64,000 nt of DNA, taken from the NCBI RefSeq assembly GCF_030124325.1, contig NZ_JASKLR010000014.1, forward strand, positions 1 through 64,000. Direction: 5' to 3'. The notes under the pieces were generated by a model that saw only the letters and a list, made by a program, of their open reading frames with translations, searched no databases and was not told the origin of the DNA. Shown here one piece after another: positions 24,646 through 33,752 of the stretch (the first letter of the stretch is position 1; the number at the start of each line of letters is the position of its first letter). The DNA comes from Sinorhizobium sp. 8-89. Its GTDB lineage: Bacteria; Pseudomonadota; Alphaproteobacteria; Rhizobiales; Rhizobiaceae. The position numbers and the translations under genes were made by a program.

Positions 24646-27420
24646 ATGACGCTCAGGAAACGAATCAAGCGCCTTTTGGTCTATACGGTGACAGCTGTCG
24701 TCGGGCTGGGCGTGGTGGCTGTCGTCGGCGCGGTTCTGATCGTGCGCGCGCTCGTCGAACCCGATGCAGCGGCGTTCGGCACCGTCGAGGACGAAGCCAA
24801 GCGCGCTGGCCTCAGCCGCAGCGACTTTCGCGCGGCGCCGGAGCCTTACTTCGCCGCCATGGACAAAGGCCTGCTCCTGCCACCGGCGCCGGGTGCCGAC
24901 TATCCGCCGGAGATCAGGCAAGTCGCCAAGGCGACCGGCCTCGAACCCGAGGCGGTGCGTCAGGCTGCGATCCGCGGGCAGAACGCCTGGATCGTCTGGA
25001 CCGGCGGCAACGACCGTTTCTGGGATTTTGCGGCACGCACGGCGATTGGCTCCTTCGACCTCCTGAAGCTCATCTCTTCCCCTCCGAAACAGGCCTATGG
25101 CCGGTGGAACCGCTGGCGCTATCTCGGCCTCGTCAACGAACCCTGTTTCCGTCAGGCAAAGGAACCGGACAAGCACGGCCTCTGGCTCGACGAACGCCTC
25201 GAGGACTGCACGACCGATCCCTTCGGTGGCAACGCCGCCGCGGACGCCCGCTATCCGGGGGTGGTCATCGGCGCGCGTGGCAAGAGCGAATGGCTCAAGG
25301 GCGAGACCATGCCGGCAGGCTCCTATTACGGAAAGCCGAGCGGGGTCGTCGGGCTCCGCCTCTTCCCCAATCCCGACTTCGACGCGGAGGCCGCGAAGAA
25401 ATGGGATCCGGTGCGCTACTATAACGACGCCACCTATTACAACGACAAGAATCTTGTGCGTCCCTACCGCGTCGGTATGTCCTGCGCTTTCTGTCATGTC
25501 GGGCCGAACCCGATCAATCCGCCAAAGGATCCGGAGAAACCGGACTGGACCGAGCTTTCTTCAAATCCAGGTGCACAGTATTTCTGGGTGGAGCGCATCT
25601 TCTTCTGGAACACGGCGCCGCGCAAAAGGGCGGGCGAGCCTGCGCGGAACGAAGGGAACTTCCTGTTCCAGCTCTTCCACACCAATCCTCCCGGATCGCT
25701 CGACACCTCGCTGGTCTCCACCGACTACATGAACAATCCACGGACCATGAATGCAGTCTATGAGGTGGCTGCGCGGCTTCTGATCGCGGCGGGGCAGGGA
25801 CAGGAGCGGCTCGAGGGAGACGAACGGGACAACAAGCAGTTCCAGGATTACCCGCAGACGAGCGCCTTCAGCTCGCTTTACGATGTAGGCAGCGGCAATG
25901 CCGCCTCGATGCGGGTGCTGAAGGACGGCGCCGACTCGGTCGGGACCCTCGGTGCACTCAACCGCGTCTATCTGAACATCGGGCTCTTCAGTGAGGAATG
26001 GCTCCTGCACTTCCGCCCGTTCCTCGGCGGTCAGAAGATATCGCCGATCCGCATTGCCGACGCGCAGAAGAATTCCGCCTATTGGGGGGCGACCGAGGAC
26101 ATGACCGCCGACATGGCGATCTTCTTTCTCGTTACCGCGCGCGCCGACCGGCTGGCCGACGCTCCCGGCGGCGCGGCATACCTCGCTGCACGCGATCCGG
26201 GTGCGGTGGAGCGTGGCAAGATGATCTTTGCGGAAAATTGTGCCGCCTGCCATTCGAGCAAGCAGCCCGTGCCGCCCGTCGAATCCGGTGTGGATGCGGG
26301 GATCTGCGCGGGCGGCGGGGCCGGACCGCACTATCGCGAGTGTTGGGACCGCTATTGGGCATGGGCGCAATCGGCCGAGTTCAAGAAAGGCATGGTCGAA
26401 CTCGTGACAGCGCGCGATGCCAGTGGGCGTGAAACGTTCCTCGACGGCAATTATCTCTCGACCGAGCGGCGCGTGCCGATCGACGTGGTCGGCACCAATG
26501 CCTGCAGCGCGCTTGCCACCAATGGCCTTTCCGGCGACATCTGGGACAATTTCACGTCCTCGACCTACAAGTCCTTGCCGCCCCCGCGTGAGCTTGCCGT
26601 CAACCACCCGGTTTCGGGCGCAACCATGCCGCTGAAGTCGCTCGGCAACGGCAGAGGTTATCTGCGGCCGCCGTCGCTCGTCAGCCTCTGGTCGACCGCC
26701 CCCTTCTTCCTCAACAATTCGCTCGGCCACGAGGACAGCCATTACCAGGGGACATATGACGTCGCTGCCAATGGCGCGACGGGGCCTGCCTACGGCGCGA
26801 GCTGCCCGGCCGCCGATCCGGACGATCCCTATCTGCCCTGTGTCGAGAACCGGCTCGTCGTGTTCGACCGCTCGATCCGGCAATTGCTGTCACCGGCAAC
26901 GCGCCGCACCGATGACATGACGACGGCGCCGGTACCGGGCTACATCTATCGTACCTCCGCGCCGTCCTGCCTCATCGTACCGGCGGGCTACATGCCGGAT
27001 GGCGTGCGCCGCTTCGCGGGTCCGCTCAATCGATTGGCGGGCTGGGCGTTCGGTCCGGACGGTTCGCTGCATCTCGGGCCGTTCCCGAAGGGCTTTCCGG
27101 TGAATGCGCTCGCAAACACCAAGCTTCTTCCCGACAATGACGAGGACGACATGCTCGCCCATTACAAACGCCTGATCTCGGCGAGCCCGACGCTGATCGG
27201 CGCCTTTGCCAAGCTCGGCGGCCAATGCTCGCCCCAGGAGCTCTCCAACCCGACGGTCCAGGCCCATGCAGAACAAGTTATCCGCGAAACCGGTCTGATC
27301 GACGCGCTGGTGGGCCTGAGCAAATGCCCGGACTACGTGGTCAATCGCGGTCATCTGTTCGGCGCCGACCTGTCCAGTTCGGACAAAGAGGCCCTGATCG
27401 CCTTTCTGAAGCAGCTCTAA
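24646..27420 (+). CDS. Large di-haem cytochrome c-type protein
   Basis: This 924-residue protein has an N-terminal membrane segment (YTVTAVVGLGVVAVVGAVLI), haem sites CAFCH at 280-284 and CAACH at 532-536, and several further Cys (for example SCPAADPDDPYLPCVENR). The stretches NPINPPKDPEKPDWTELSSN with GAQYFW and GYLRPPSLVSLWSTAPFFLN recall large RoxA/RoxB-like or MauG-like proteins. It is nearly twice the size of the two preceding cytochromes. Its enzymatic role is unknown; an oxygenase or peroxidase acting in the periplasm is possible. GGGAGG precedes the ATG. The next gene begins 2 bases after its stop. Confidence 0.82.
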   Translation: MTLRKRIKRLLVYTVTAVVGLGVVAVVGAVLIVRALVEPDAAAFGTVEDEAKRAGLSRSDFRAAPEPYFAAMDKGLLLPPAPGADYPPEIRQVAKATGLEPEAVRQAAIRGQNAWIVWTGGNDRFWDFAARTAIGSFDLLKLISSPPKQAYGRWNRWRYLGLVNEPCFRQAKEPDKHGLWLDERLEDCTTDPFGGNAAADARYPGVVIGARGKSEWLKGETMPAGSYYGKPSGVVGLRLFPNPDFDAEAAKKWDPVRYYNDATYYNDKNLVRPYRVGMSCAFCHVGPNPINPPKDPEKPDWTELSSNPGAQYFWVERIFFWNTAPRKRAGEPARNEGNFLFQLFHTNPPGSLDTSLVSTDYMNNPRTMNAVYEVAARLLIAAGQGQERLEGDERDNKQFQDYPQTSAFSSLYDVGSGNAASMRVLKDGADSVGTLGALNRVYLNIGLFSEEWLLHFRPFLGGQKISPIRIADAQKNSAYWGATEDMTADMAIFFLVTARADRLADAPGGAAYLAARDPGAVERGKMIFAENCAACHSSKQPVPPVESGVDAGICAGGGAGPHYRECWDRYWAWAQSAEFKKGMVELVTARDASGRETFLDGNYLSTERRVPIDVVGTNACSALATNGLSGDIWDNFTSSTYKSLPPPRELAVNHPVSGATMPLKSLGNGRGYLRPPSLVSLWSTAPFFLNNSLGHEDSHYQGTYDVAANGATGPAYGASCPAADPDDPYLPCVENRLVVFDRSIRQLLSPATRRTDDMTTAPVPGYIYRTSAPSCLIVPAGYMPDGVRRFAGPLNRLAGWAFGPDGSLHLGPFPKGFPVNALANTKLLPDNDEDDMLAHYKRLISASPTLIGAFAKLGGQCSPQELSNPTVQAHAEQVIRETGLIDALVGLSKCPDYVVNRGHLFGADLSSSDKEALIAFLKQL

Positions 27421-27422
27421 TC

Positions 27423-29225
27423 ATGCCCGAGCAAGCGGTTCACGACTACATCGTCATAGGCGCCGGCGCCGGCGGCGCCGTCGTCGCTGCGCGACTGGCG
27501 GAGGAGGGCAGGGACGTCCTGGTGCTGGAGGCCGGCTCGGACCCGCTCGCCCCCGGCCTCGACCGGGATAAGGACATGCCGCTCGCCGACGCCTATCGCG
27601 TCCCGGCCTTTCATGCCTTCGCATCCGAGCACCCGGGCATGGCGAAGGACTATTGGGTTCGGCACTATGCCGACCTCGATCTTCAGCGTCGCGATTGGCG
27701 TTATTCGGCCGAGGAAGACGGGGTACTCTACCCGCGGGCGAGTGGCCTCGGCGGCTGCAGCGCCCATCACGCGATGATTATCGTGCGACCGAACGACGCC
27801 GACTGGAACCATATCAGGGAACTGACCGGCGACGAGAGCTGGAAGGCCTCGCGCATGCAGGCCTATTTCGAGCGGATCGAGCGGTGCCGGTATCGCTTCT
27901 TCCTCTGGCGCTGGCTTGCGTTCGTCACCGGCCTCAATCCGACCGGTCACGGCTGGTGGGGCTGGATGACGACGGAGCGCTCCTTGCCGCTTAGAGCATT
28001 GATCGATCGGCCCTTGCGGCGCGCGCTGCTCAATTCGGTGAGGGCGGCGGCGGACAGCTATCGCCGGCCGGGCCTCGGCTGGGAGACGACTGAAGTCGAC
28101 CCCAACGACCGACGGTGGTGGAATCCGGGCGCCTGCGGCGTCCGCCTGACGCCGCTTTCGACCCGGCGTCATGCTCGCTCAGGACCGCGCGAGCGGCTGT
28201 TGGACGTGCAAAGGCGCCATCCCGATCGTCTGACAATTCGCCTGAAAGCGGCGGTGACCCGCATCGCGATCGAGGACGGCAGGGCAGTCGGCGTCTGGTG
28301 CCGGTCGGAGGACGGCAAGCAGTATCTGATCCGGGCGCGGCGCGAAGTGATCGTTGCTGCCGGCACCTTTGCATCGCCGCAAATCCTGATGCTGTCGGGC
28401 ATCGGCGACCCGCAGCACTTGGATGCGCACGGCATTGCGGTTGTCGCTCCGCTACCGGGGGTCGGCCGGAATCTGCAGGACCGCTACGAGGTTTCGGTCG
28501 TCAACCGCGTGAAACGGCCGTGGAAAATGCTGAAAGGTGCCACCTACACCCGTCATGATCGGTATTATCGCTGGTGGCAGTGGTTCCGTCTCGGCAACTA
28601 CACGAGCAACGGCGTGTTGTTCTCGCTGGCCCTGAAGTCGCGTGAAAGCCTGACCCAGCCCGATCTCCACTGTTTCTCGCTGCTCGCTGACTTCCGGGGC
28701 TATTATCGCGGCTATTCGGAGCGGATCCGCGCGCCGGACTTCCTGAGCTGGGTGGTGCTCAAGGCCTATTCGCAGAACCGGGGCGGATACGTCCGGCTGC
28801 GGGGCGCAGACATAGGCATAGCGCCGGAGATCCAGTTCCACTCTTTCCAGGAAGGTACTGGCGATTACAACGTCGATCTCGACGCCGTCGCCGAAGGCAT
28901 ACGCTTCGTGCGCAAGGCCGTCGACGGCATGGACGATATGGTCGCTGACGAGGAGGAGCCCGGGCGCAACATCACGAGCGACGAAGCACTTCGCACCTAT
29001 GTGCGTGAAAACGCCTGGGGACATCATGCCTGCGGCACCTGTGCCATCGGTCCGCGCGAGCTTGGCGGCGTCGTCGACAGCGCCTTTCGCGTCCACGGCG
29101 TCAGCGGATTGCGCGTGGTCGACGCGTCGGTATTTCCGCGCATCCCCGGCTACTTCCTCGCCGCCGCAGTCTACATGGTTGCGGAAAAAGCGGCCGACGT
29201 CATCCTGGCGGATGCGGCGCCCTGA
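27423..29225 (+). CDS. GMC-family FAD oxidoreductase
   Basis: This 600-residue GMC flavoprotein has the N-terminal dinucleotide motif DYIVIGAGAGGAVVAARLAE and the GMC signatures YPRASGLGGCSAHHAM and AAGTFASPQILMLSGIG. The C-terminus has GHHACGTCAIGP and VVDASVFPRIPGYFLAAAVY. His-Ala-Cys replaces the more usual His-Pro/His-Val of the substrate His motif. It probably oxidises an alcohol and passes electrons to the membrane cytochromes encoded upstream, which is inference from the operon. No signal peptide is visible. The start is 2 bases after the cytochrome stop; the long upstream extension of the frame is shadow. Confidence 0.9.
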   Translation: MPEQAVHDYIVIGAGAGGAVVAARLAEEGRDVLVLEAGSDPLAPGLDRDKDMPLADAYRVPAFHAFASEHPGMAKDYWVRHYADLDLQRRDWRYSAEEDGVLYPRASGLGGCSAHHAMIIVRPNDADWNHIRELTGDESWKASRMQAYFERIERCRYRFFLWRWLAFVTGLNPTGHGWWGWMTTERSLPLRALIDRPLRRALLNSVRAAADSYRRPGLGWETTEVDPNDRRWWNPGACGVRLTPLSTRRHARSGPRERLLDVQRRHPDRLTIRLKAAVTRIAIEDGRAVGVWCRSEDGKQYLIRARREVIVAAGTFASPQILMLSGIGDPQHLDAHGIAVVAPLPGVGRNLQDRYEVSVVNRVKRPWKMLKGATYTRHDRYYRWWQWFRLGNYTSNGVLFSLALKSRESLTQPDLHCFSLLADFRGYYRGYSERIRAPDFLSWVVLKAYSQNRGGYVRLRGADIGIAPEIQFHSFQEGTGDYNVDLDAVAEGIRFVRKAVDGMDDMVADEEEPGRNITSDEALRTYVRENAWGHHACGTCAIGPRELGGVVDSAFRVHGVSGLRVVDASVFPRIPGYFLAAAVYMVAEKAADVILADAAP

Positions 29226-29242
29226 ACGATAGGAGGTCGGCC

Positions 29243-32128
29243 ATGACGCGCCCCCTGAAGAACAGCGACGAAAACGATGCCAGCCTTTACAACTGGCTCG
29301 GCGCCAGGGTGAGGCGGTTCGTTCGCTGGTGGCGAAGGTTTGACGCGCGGGTGAACCAGCCCTTGCCCGCGGGGCGGGGCCGGTTCTGGACATGGCTGGC
29401 ACCTGACGGTTACCCGTGGTACGTGCCGACACTCGGGCTTGTGCTGATCACCGCCATGGCGCTCGGGCCGACATTGCGGACCGAGGTTGCGAACATCGCG
29501 ACGCTGGTCTTCGGTCTGGGGCTTTTGGCTCTTCTTCATATCCTCGCTGAACGCAGTCGATTGCTGCATGCCTATCTCCTCGCAGGGCAGCTTTTCATCC
29601 TCGTCCTGCTGGCGGCCATCCATGTCGTTCTTGCCCCGCCGGAAGCCTTCGGAACCGACACGCAGGCCCTGCGGCTGCATGTGGGCGTCGCGATCGCGGC
29701 GATGCTGGCGGTGTCGCTCGGCGCGGTGTGGACGATCGCCCGCGCTCTGTTTCGTACGGGCACGAACGGGACGCTTGCGCACGCGCTCCCGAACGTCGAG
29801 CTCTTCGCACCGAAGGATCGCTACGACTTCATGGGGAGGGGACCCCTCGCGGCCCTCGTTTCGGCGTTCTTCATCGCGCCGATCAGCCATCCGGTGGAAT
29901 TGCTGTTGCCCGGGTCGCTTCTCGTCCTCTTTGTCCCGGACCACTACCTCTGGCCCGGTTTTATTATCGCTGGCGCCGCGGCCTGGTTCGCCCTTTTCCT
30001 CGGCATTCTCTTCGAACGGCTGATGGAGGTATTGAAGACGCTCGGCCGACTCTTCTTCGTTGGGCCGCAATTCGTGATCAGTGTGCTTGTGATCGTCGTT
30101 GCCGTGCTGCGCCTCGCGGAGGTCCACTACATCACCTATCTGTTCAACGCCGGTAGCAGCGGCTACGGCAACACCACCATCATGAAATATGTGGCGCTCG
30201 CCTATGCGGTTGCCTGGTACTACGCCTTCTGGAGCGACCACTTCTTGGCGCGACGCCTGATCCGGTTGCTTGCGGGCACAGGCAGTGAGTTCACGCCACT
30301 TAGCATTGACTACCCCTACAAAGGCGGCTCGGATCTCAGCAAGGTCAAGGACGCGGGACGCAGCATCGCCTTGCATGGCGCGGGACGGCTGAAGATCGCG
30401 GGTGAATACGAGGACAGCTACGAGGCCTCGGGCCCGGCGTTGCAATTCCTCACCGCAGCGGAAGTGCTCACCGCGTTTCGAACCCAGCTCGAGCGCATGT
30501 CTGCAGAGAGAACCGACACCTCCCATCCGCTGGCGAGCGTCCGCAACCTGCAACGTTCGGCCTTCGTCTATCCCGCGATCACCGGGGTATTTGCATTCGG
30601 ACTGATCGGCATACCATGGGTGGTGAGCCTCTTCGGCGCCGTGCAGCCGCCGGAAATGGCCGTCAATCGGGCGCCACCGGCGGACCTCGACCTCTTGTCC
30701 CTGCTGCAAACCGAAACAGGGCCTGCCGGCGCCTGCCCGGCACTCGGCCCGGACACGCCCCGGATCGCGGTTGTTGCCTCCGGCGGCGGAACGCGCGCGG
30801 CAATCTACACCGCGTCGCTTCTGCACGGACTCGCGAAACAGGGGCGCATTTGCGAGGTTGTCGCCGCAAGCGGCGTCTCCGGCGGCAGTGCCGCTCTCGC
30901 CTATTTCGCCCTGCACGAAGACGAACTCCGCCGACCGGGGCCGCCCGATGACGCGGCATGGCAGCGCTTCTCCGACACGATGGCCTTGCCGTTCATCGAG
31001 TACGTCTTAGACGGCGCCAGCGACATGCGGATCGTCTTCGGCCGCTGGCGGTGGCGAAATGCTGCGTGCGGCGAGGCGTTCTCCCGTAACGAGCAGGTCG
31101 TGGGATGGATGCCGGCGCGGAGCCGCCTCGGCAGCATCCTGGCCGAGTCCTTCGCCTGTCGCTTGGGCGCCGGCGTCATGGCGGACCTATCCTTCGGCCT
31201 CATTCTGAATACGGCGATGCTTGGCTCCTTCGATGCCGCAAGTGGTCGCTGCGCGAACGGCGGTCTGCCGCTGCCGGAACAGGCCCGGAAATGCCGGGCC
31301 GAAGGCAATGCCGCCGGCGCGGGGGGACGTGTGGTGCTGACGAACCTGCGAAAGCCGGAGGCGAGCCTGAGTGCCGGCGAGGGAATGGAGATCGTCACGC
31401 TGAACGACGCCAGTCTTTCGATCGCGCGCGCGGCCGCGCTCAGCGCCAACTTTCCGCCGGTCTTTCCCGATGCCGCCATAGACCTTCAAGCGGCGCCCGG
31501 ATCGGCAGTGCGGCGATATTGGGTGACCGACGGCGGCGCGGTGGAGAACCGCGGTGCGATAACCCTCTATTTTGCCGTCCGAGAGACGATGCGGCGCCCG
31601 CCGGCGGCCGTAGGGCTGGCGCCATTGCACGTCGTCGTCGCCGACGTGTCCGCGTCCGATGATCACTACACCGAAAGCTTCGGTTTCAATTCCGTGCTCG
31701 GCGCCGGCGGTCAGCTCGGCCTGGCGCTAGAAGGCGAGCTCCTGGCCGATCTCAAGGACATCTACTGCAGGCGGGGTTCGACGATTAGGGTCCACGAGAT
31801 CGCCATGCCCGCGGTGCTGCGCAACGGAGGCATCGGCACCCACTGGCTCCTTCCCGGATCGCTGACCTTCACGGACCCGAAAACCGGTGATGGCGTCACC
31901 CTGTCGGCCAACGACGTGAAGAAGCTCGTCGTCGCCCTGCACGACAATAAGGCGCAGGTCTTCGACGATCCGGAGGATGCCGCAAAGGTCCTTGGCTGGA
32001 CACGGGAGGGCGTCCCCTCGCACCAGCAGCGCTGGCAGGAGTTGCTGCGGGCGCTTTCAACGCCCGCGGTCCAAGCGGACTCCTCATGCGAGAGGCGGAC
32101 TTCCGGTGGAGCGATATATGCGCCGTGA
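29243..32128 (+). CDS. Membrane-anchored patatin-like phospholipase
   Basis: This 961-residue protein begins with about 450 residues rich in hydrophobic helices (for example YVPTLGLVLITAMALGPTLR, VLVIVVAVLRLAEVHYITYL). The C-terminal patatin domain has the oxyanion loop VASGGGTRAA, nucleophile Ser546 in GVSGGS, and the catalytic Asp763 in TDGGAVENRG. It should release fatty acids from a lipid at the membrane. It closes the operon, 17 bases after the GMC gene, with AGGAGG before its ATG. A lipase plus oxidoreductases suggests oxidation of a lipid-derived or hydrophobic substrate. The large membrane part is unusual for patatins. Confidence 0.87.
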   Translation: MTRPLKNSDENDASLYNWLGARVRRFVRWWRRFDARVNQPLPAGRGRFWTWLAPDGYPWYVPTLGLVLITAMALGPTLRTEVANIATLVFGLGLLALLHILAERSRLLHAYLLAGQLFILVLLAAIHVVLAPPEAFGTDTQALRLHVGVAIAAMLAVSLGAVWTIARALFRTGTNGTLAHALPNVELFAPKDRYDFMGRGPLAALVSAFFIAPISHPVELLLPGSLLVLFVPDHYLWPGFIIAGAAAWFALFLGILFERLMEVLKTLGRLFFVGPQFVISVLVIVVAVLRLAEVHYITYLFNAGSSGYGNTTIMKYVALAYAVAWYYAFWSDHFLARRLIRLLAGTGSEFTPLSIDYPYKGGSDLSKVKDAGRSIALHGAGRLKIAGEYEDSYEASGPALQFLTAAEVLTAFRTQLERMSAERTDTSHPLASVRNLQRSAFVYPAITGVFAFGLIGIPWVVSLFGAVQPPEMAVNRAPPADLDLLSLLQTETGPAGACPALGPDTPRIAVVASGGGTRAAIYTASLLHGLAKQGRICEVVAASGVSGGSAALAYFALHEDELRRPGPPDDAAWQRFSDTMALPFIEYVLDGASDMRIVFGRWRWRNAACGEAFSRNEQVVGWMPARSRLGSILAESFACRLGAGVMADLSFGLILNTAMLGSFDAASGRCANGGLPLPEQARKCRAEGNAAGAGGRVVLTNLRKPEASLSAGEGMEIVTLNDASLSIARAAALSANFPPVFPDAAIDLQAAPGSAVRRYWVTDGGAVENRGAITLYFAVRETMRRPPAAVGLAPLHVVVADVSASDDHYTESFGFNSVLGAGGQLGLALEGELLADLKDIYCRRGSTIRVHEIAMPAVLRNGGIGTHWLLPGSLTFTDPKTGDGVTLSANDVKKLVVALHDNKAQVFDDPEDAAKVLGWTREGVPSHQQRWQELLRALSTPAVQADSSCERRTSGGAIYAP

Positions 32129-32418
32129 CCCTTTTCAACGCCTAACGTTCGAGCGCCACTATGTCGGCAGCCTGCCCGCATACGGGTGCGGGGCGGCCGG
32201 AAGACCGGGCGACTCAGCTTGGCGGTAGCCGCGCCGGTGCCGATCTCAAGTACTGCCCATGCGGTTGGGAGCCAGGAAGATCCGTCACGAGAGCGACATG
32301 TCCAAGCCCATCGATAGTGACATTTCCCAATAGTCGAAGGGTCCAGCCGGGGGCGGCAACGAATAGATGCCGGCATCCGCAGCATCGCTGCCAACGGTTG
32401 CACTGTCCAGGAGCCCAA

Positions 32419-33027
32419 ATGTTCGATTCCCGAGAGAAAATCGCCCTTTTTATCGATGGCCCCAATCTTTATGCGGCCTCAAGGAGCTTGGGCTTCGATG
32501 TCGATTACCGCAAGTTGTTAAGCGCATTCCAAAAGCGCGCGTATGTTTTGCGGGCATATTATTACACGGCCCTCGTAGAGGAGCTGGACTTTTCCTCGAT
32601 CCGTCCACTGGTCGACTGGCTCGACTATAACGGCTACATCGTCGTCACTAAGGCGGCGAAGGAGTTCACCGACTCGCTTGGCCGGCGCAAGATCAAGGGC
32701 AGCATGGACATTGAACTGACAATCGACGCTCTGGAGCAAAGCCAGGCTGCGGATCACCTCGTCATTTTCTCCGGCGACGGCGATTTCACAAGACTCGTAA
32801 AAGCGCTGCAACGCAAGGGACGCAAGGTTTCCGTCGTCTCGACTATGGCCACTCAGCCGCCTATGGTTGCGGATGAACTTCGTCGTCAAGCGGACCACTT
32901 CATCGATCTCGTGACGCTGCGCACCGAGATTGATCGTCGTGCGGATGCCAGAAATGCAGCACCAGCCACCGAGATTACAGAAGACGTCAAGGTCGATCCG
33001 CGCTCTGTGGCTCCGCGCTCTTGCTAA
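32419..33027 (+). CDS. NYN-domain (LabA/DUF88) protein
   Basis: This 202-residue protein has a PIN-like NYN nuclease fold. The first acidic residue is in IALFIDGPNLYAASR, the second pair in KGSMDIELTIDAL, and the third in LVIFSGDGDFTRLVKALQRK. It then has RKVSVVS and ADELRRQADHFIDL. Family members are thought to be RNases. The ATG is preceded by CAGGAG, and the long frame upstream of it is not coding. It stands alone between the cytochrome operon and a MucR-type gene. Confidence 0.88.
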   Translation: MFDSREKIALFIDGPNLYAASRSLGFDVDYRKLLSAFQKRAYVLRAYYYTALVEELDFSSIRPLVDWLDYNGYIVVTKAAKEFTDSLGRRKIKGSMDIELTIDALEQSQAADHLVIFSGDGDFTRLVKALQRKGRKVSVVSTMATQPPMVADELRRQADHFIDLVTLRTEIDRRADARNAAPATEITEDVKVDPRSVAPRSC

Positions 33028-33214
33028 CCCGAGTCCGCTCAGCGAGCGCGATCTTCAACGTTCTCATGACTGGGGCCGCACCCGTCAGCTTCGCCTCGGA
33101 AAGCCGTCCGGTATTTAAGCGGGAGACCGGTTTCGTTTGGAACCATTGTCCTGTGTCATTGGAATACGCAGCTTGAAAGCATTCTCACTTGCGACGGCTC
33201 AGCGGACGGCGGCA

Positions 33215-33685
33215 TCAGCTGAACTTCAGTCCTAACTTCTTGCGAACGGGAGCACGGGGTTCGGGTGCCGGTACAGCTTTCTTTCCCAGGCCTGTTGCTC
33301 GTGCAAGTGCAGAGCGCTGTCGAGTATAACTCGGAGCTGTCATCGGATAGTCGGCCGGAAGCTTCCATTTCTCCCGATATTGTTGCGGCGTGAGACCGTA
33401 CTTTGCCATCAGGTGCCGCTTGAGAGATTTGAATTTCCCGCCGTCCTCCAGGCAGATGATGAAGTCCTCTGTAACCGATTTCTTGATAGCGACCGCGGGG
33501 CGTCGCTCCTCGGTGACGGGCTCGGCTTGCACTGCTCGAGACGTCCCGTCCAAGGAGTCGTAGGTTTGCTGAATTAGATCCGGAAGGTCAGTGGTGGGAA
33601 CGACATTGTGGGCCAAATAGGCGGACACGATGCGGGTGGTGAGCTCAAGTCTGCGTTGAGTTATTTCCGAATGCGCTTCCGTCAA
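33215..33685 (-). CDS. Ros/MucR-family regulator with altered zinc ligands, second copy
   Basis: This 156-residue relative of the protein at 2631-3092 shares the N-terminal RRLELTTRIVSAYLAHNVVP and the finger [20 protein letters not shown] followed by YREKWKLPADYPM. Cys82 of Ros is Asp and the His-His end is Lys-Tyr, as in the first copy, so both belong to one divergent subgroup. The C-terminal tail is basic (PVRKKLGLKF). It lies alone, between the NYN gene and a broken PAPS-reductase-like gene. It may compete with or modulate the canonical MucR at shared AT-rich sites, which is inference. Confidence 0.87.
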   Translation of the reverse strand: MTEAHSEITQRRLELTTRIVSAYLAHNVVPTTDLPDLIQQTYDSLDGTSRAVQAEPVTEERRPAVAIKKSVTEDFIICLEDGGKFKSLKRHLMAKYGLTPQQYREKWKLPADYPMTAPSYTRQRSALARATGLGKKAVPAPEPRAPVRKKLGLKFS

Positions 33686-33752
33686 TCGTCTTCTCCGTGG
33701 CCTATTAAATCGAACCCGTAACTGGCAGGTATTTCAGTCCGAAGGAAGGCAA

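Noticed and set aside
23923-25497. 524-codon minus-strand frame
   Set aside because: Antisense shadow of two cytochrome genes.
27225-27422. N-terminal extension of the GMC oxidase
   Set aside because: It lies within the end of the large cytochrome gene, and the FAD motif begins directly after the ATG at 27423.
32161-32418. N-terminal extension of the NYN protein
   Set aside because: Low-quality Cys/Arg-rich sequence; CAGGAG and the family start are at 32419.
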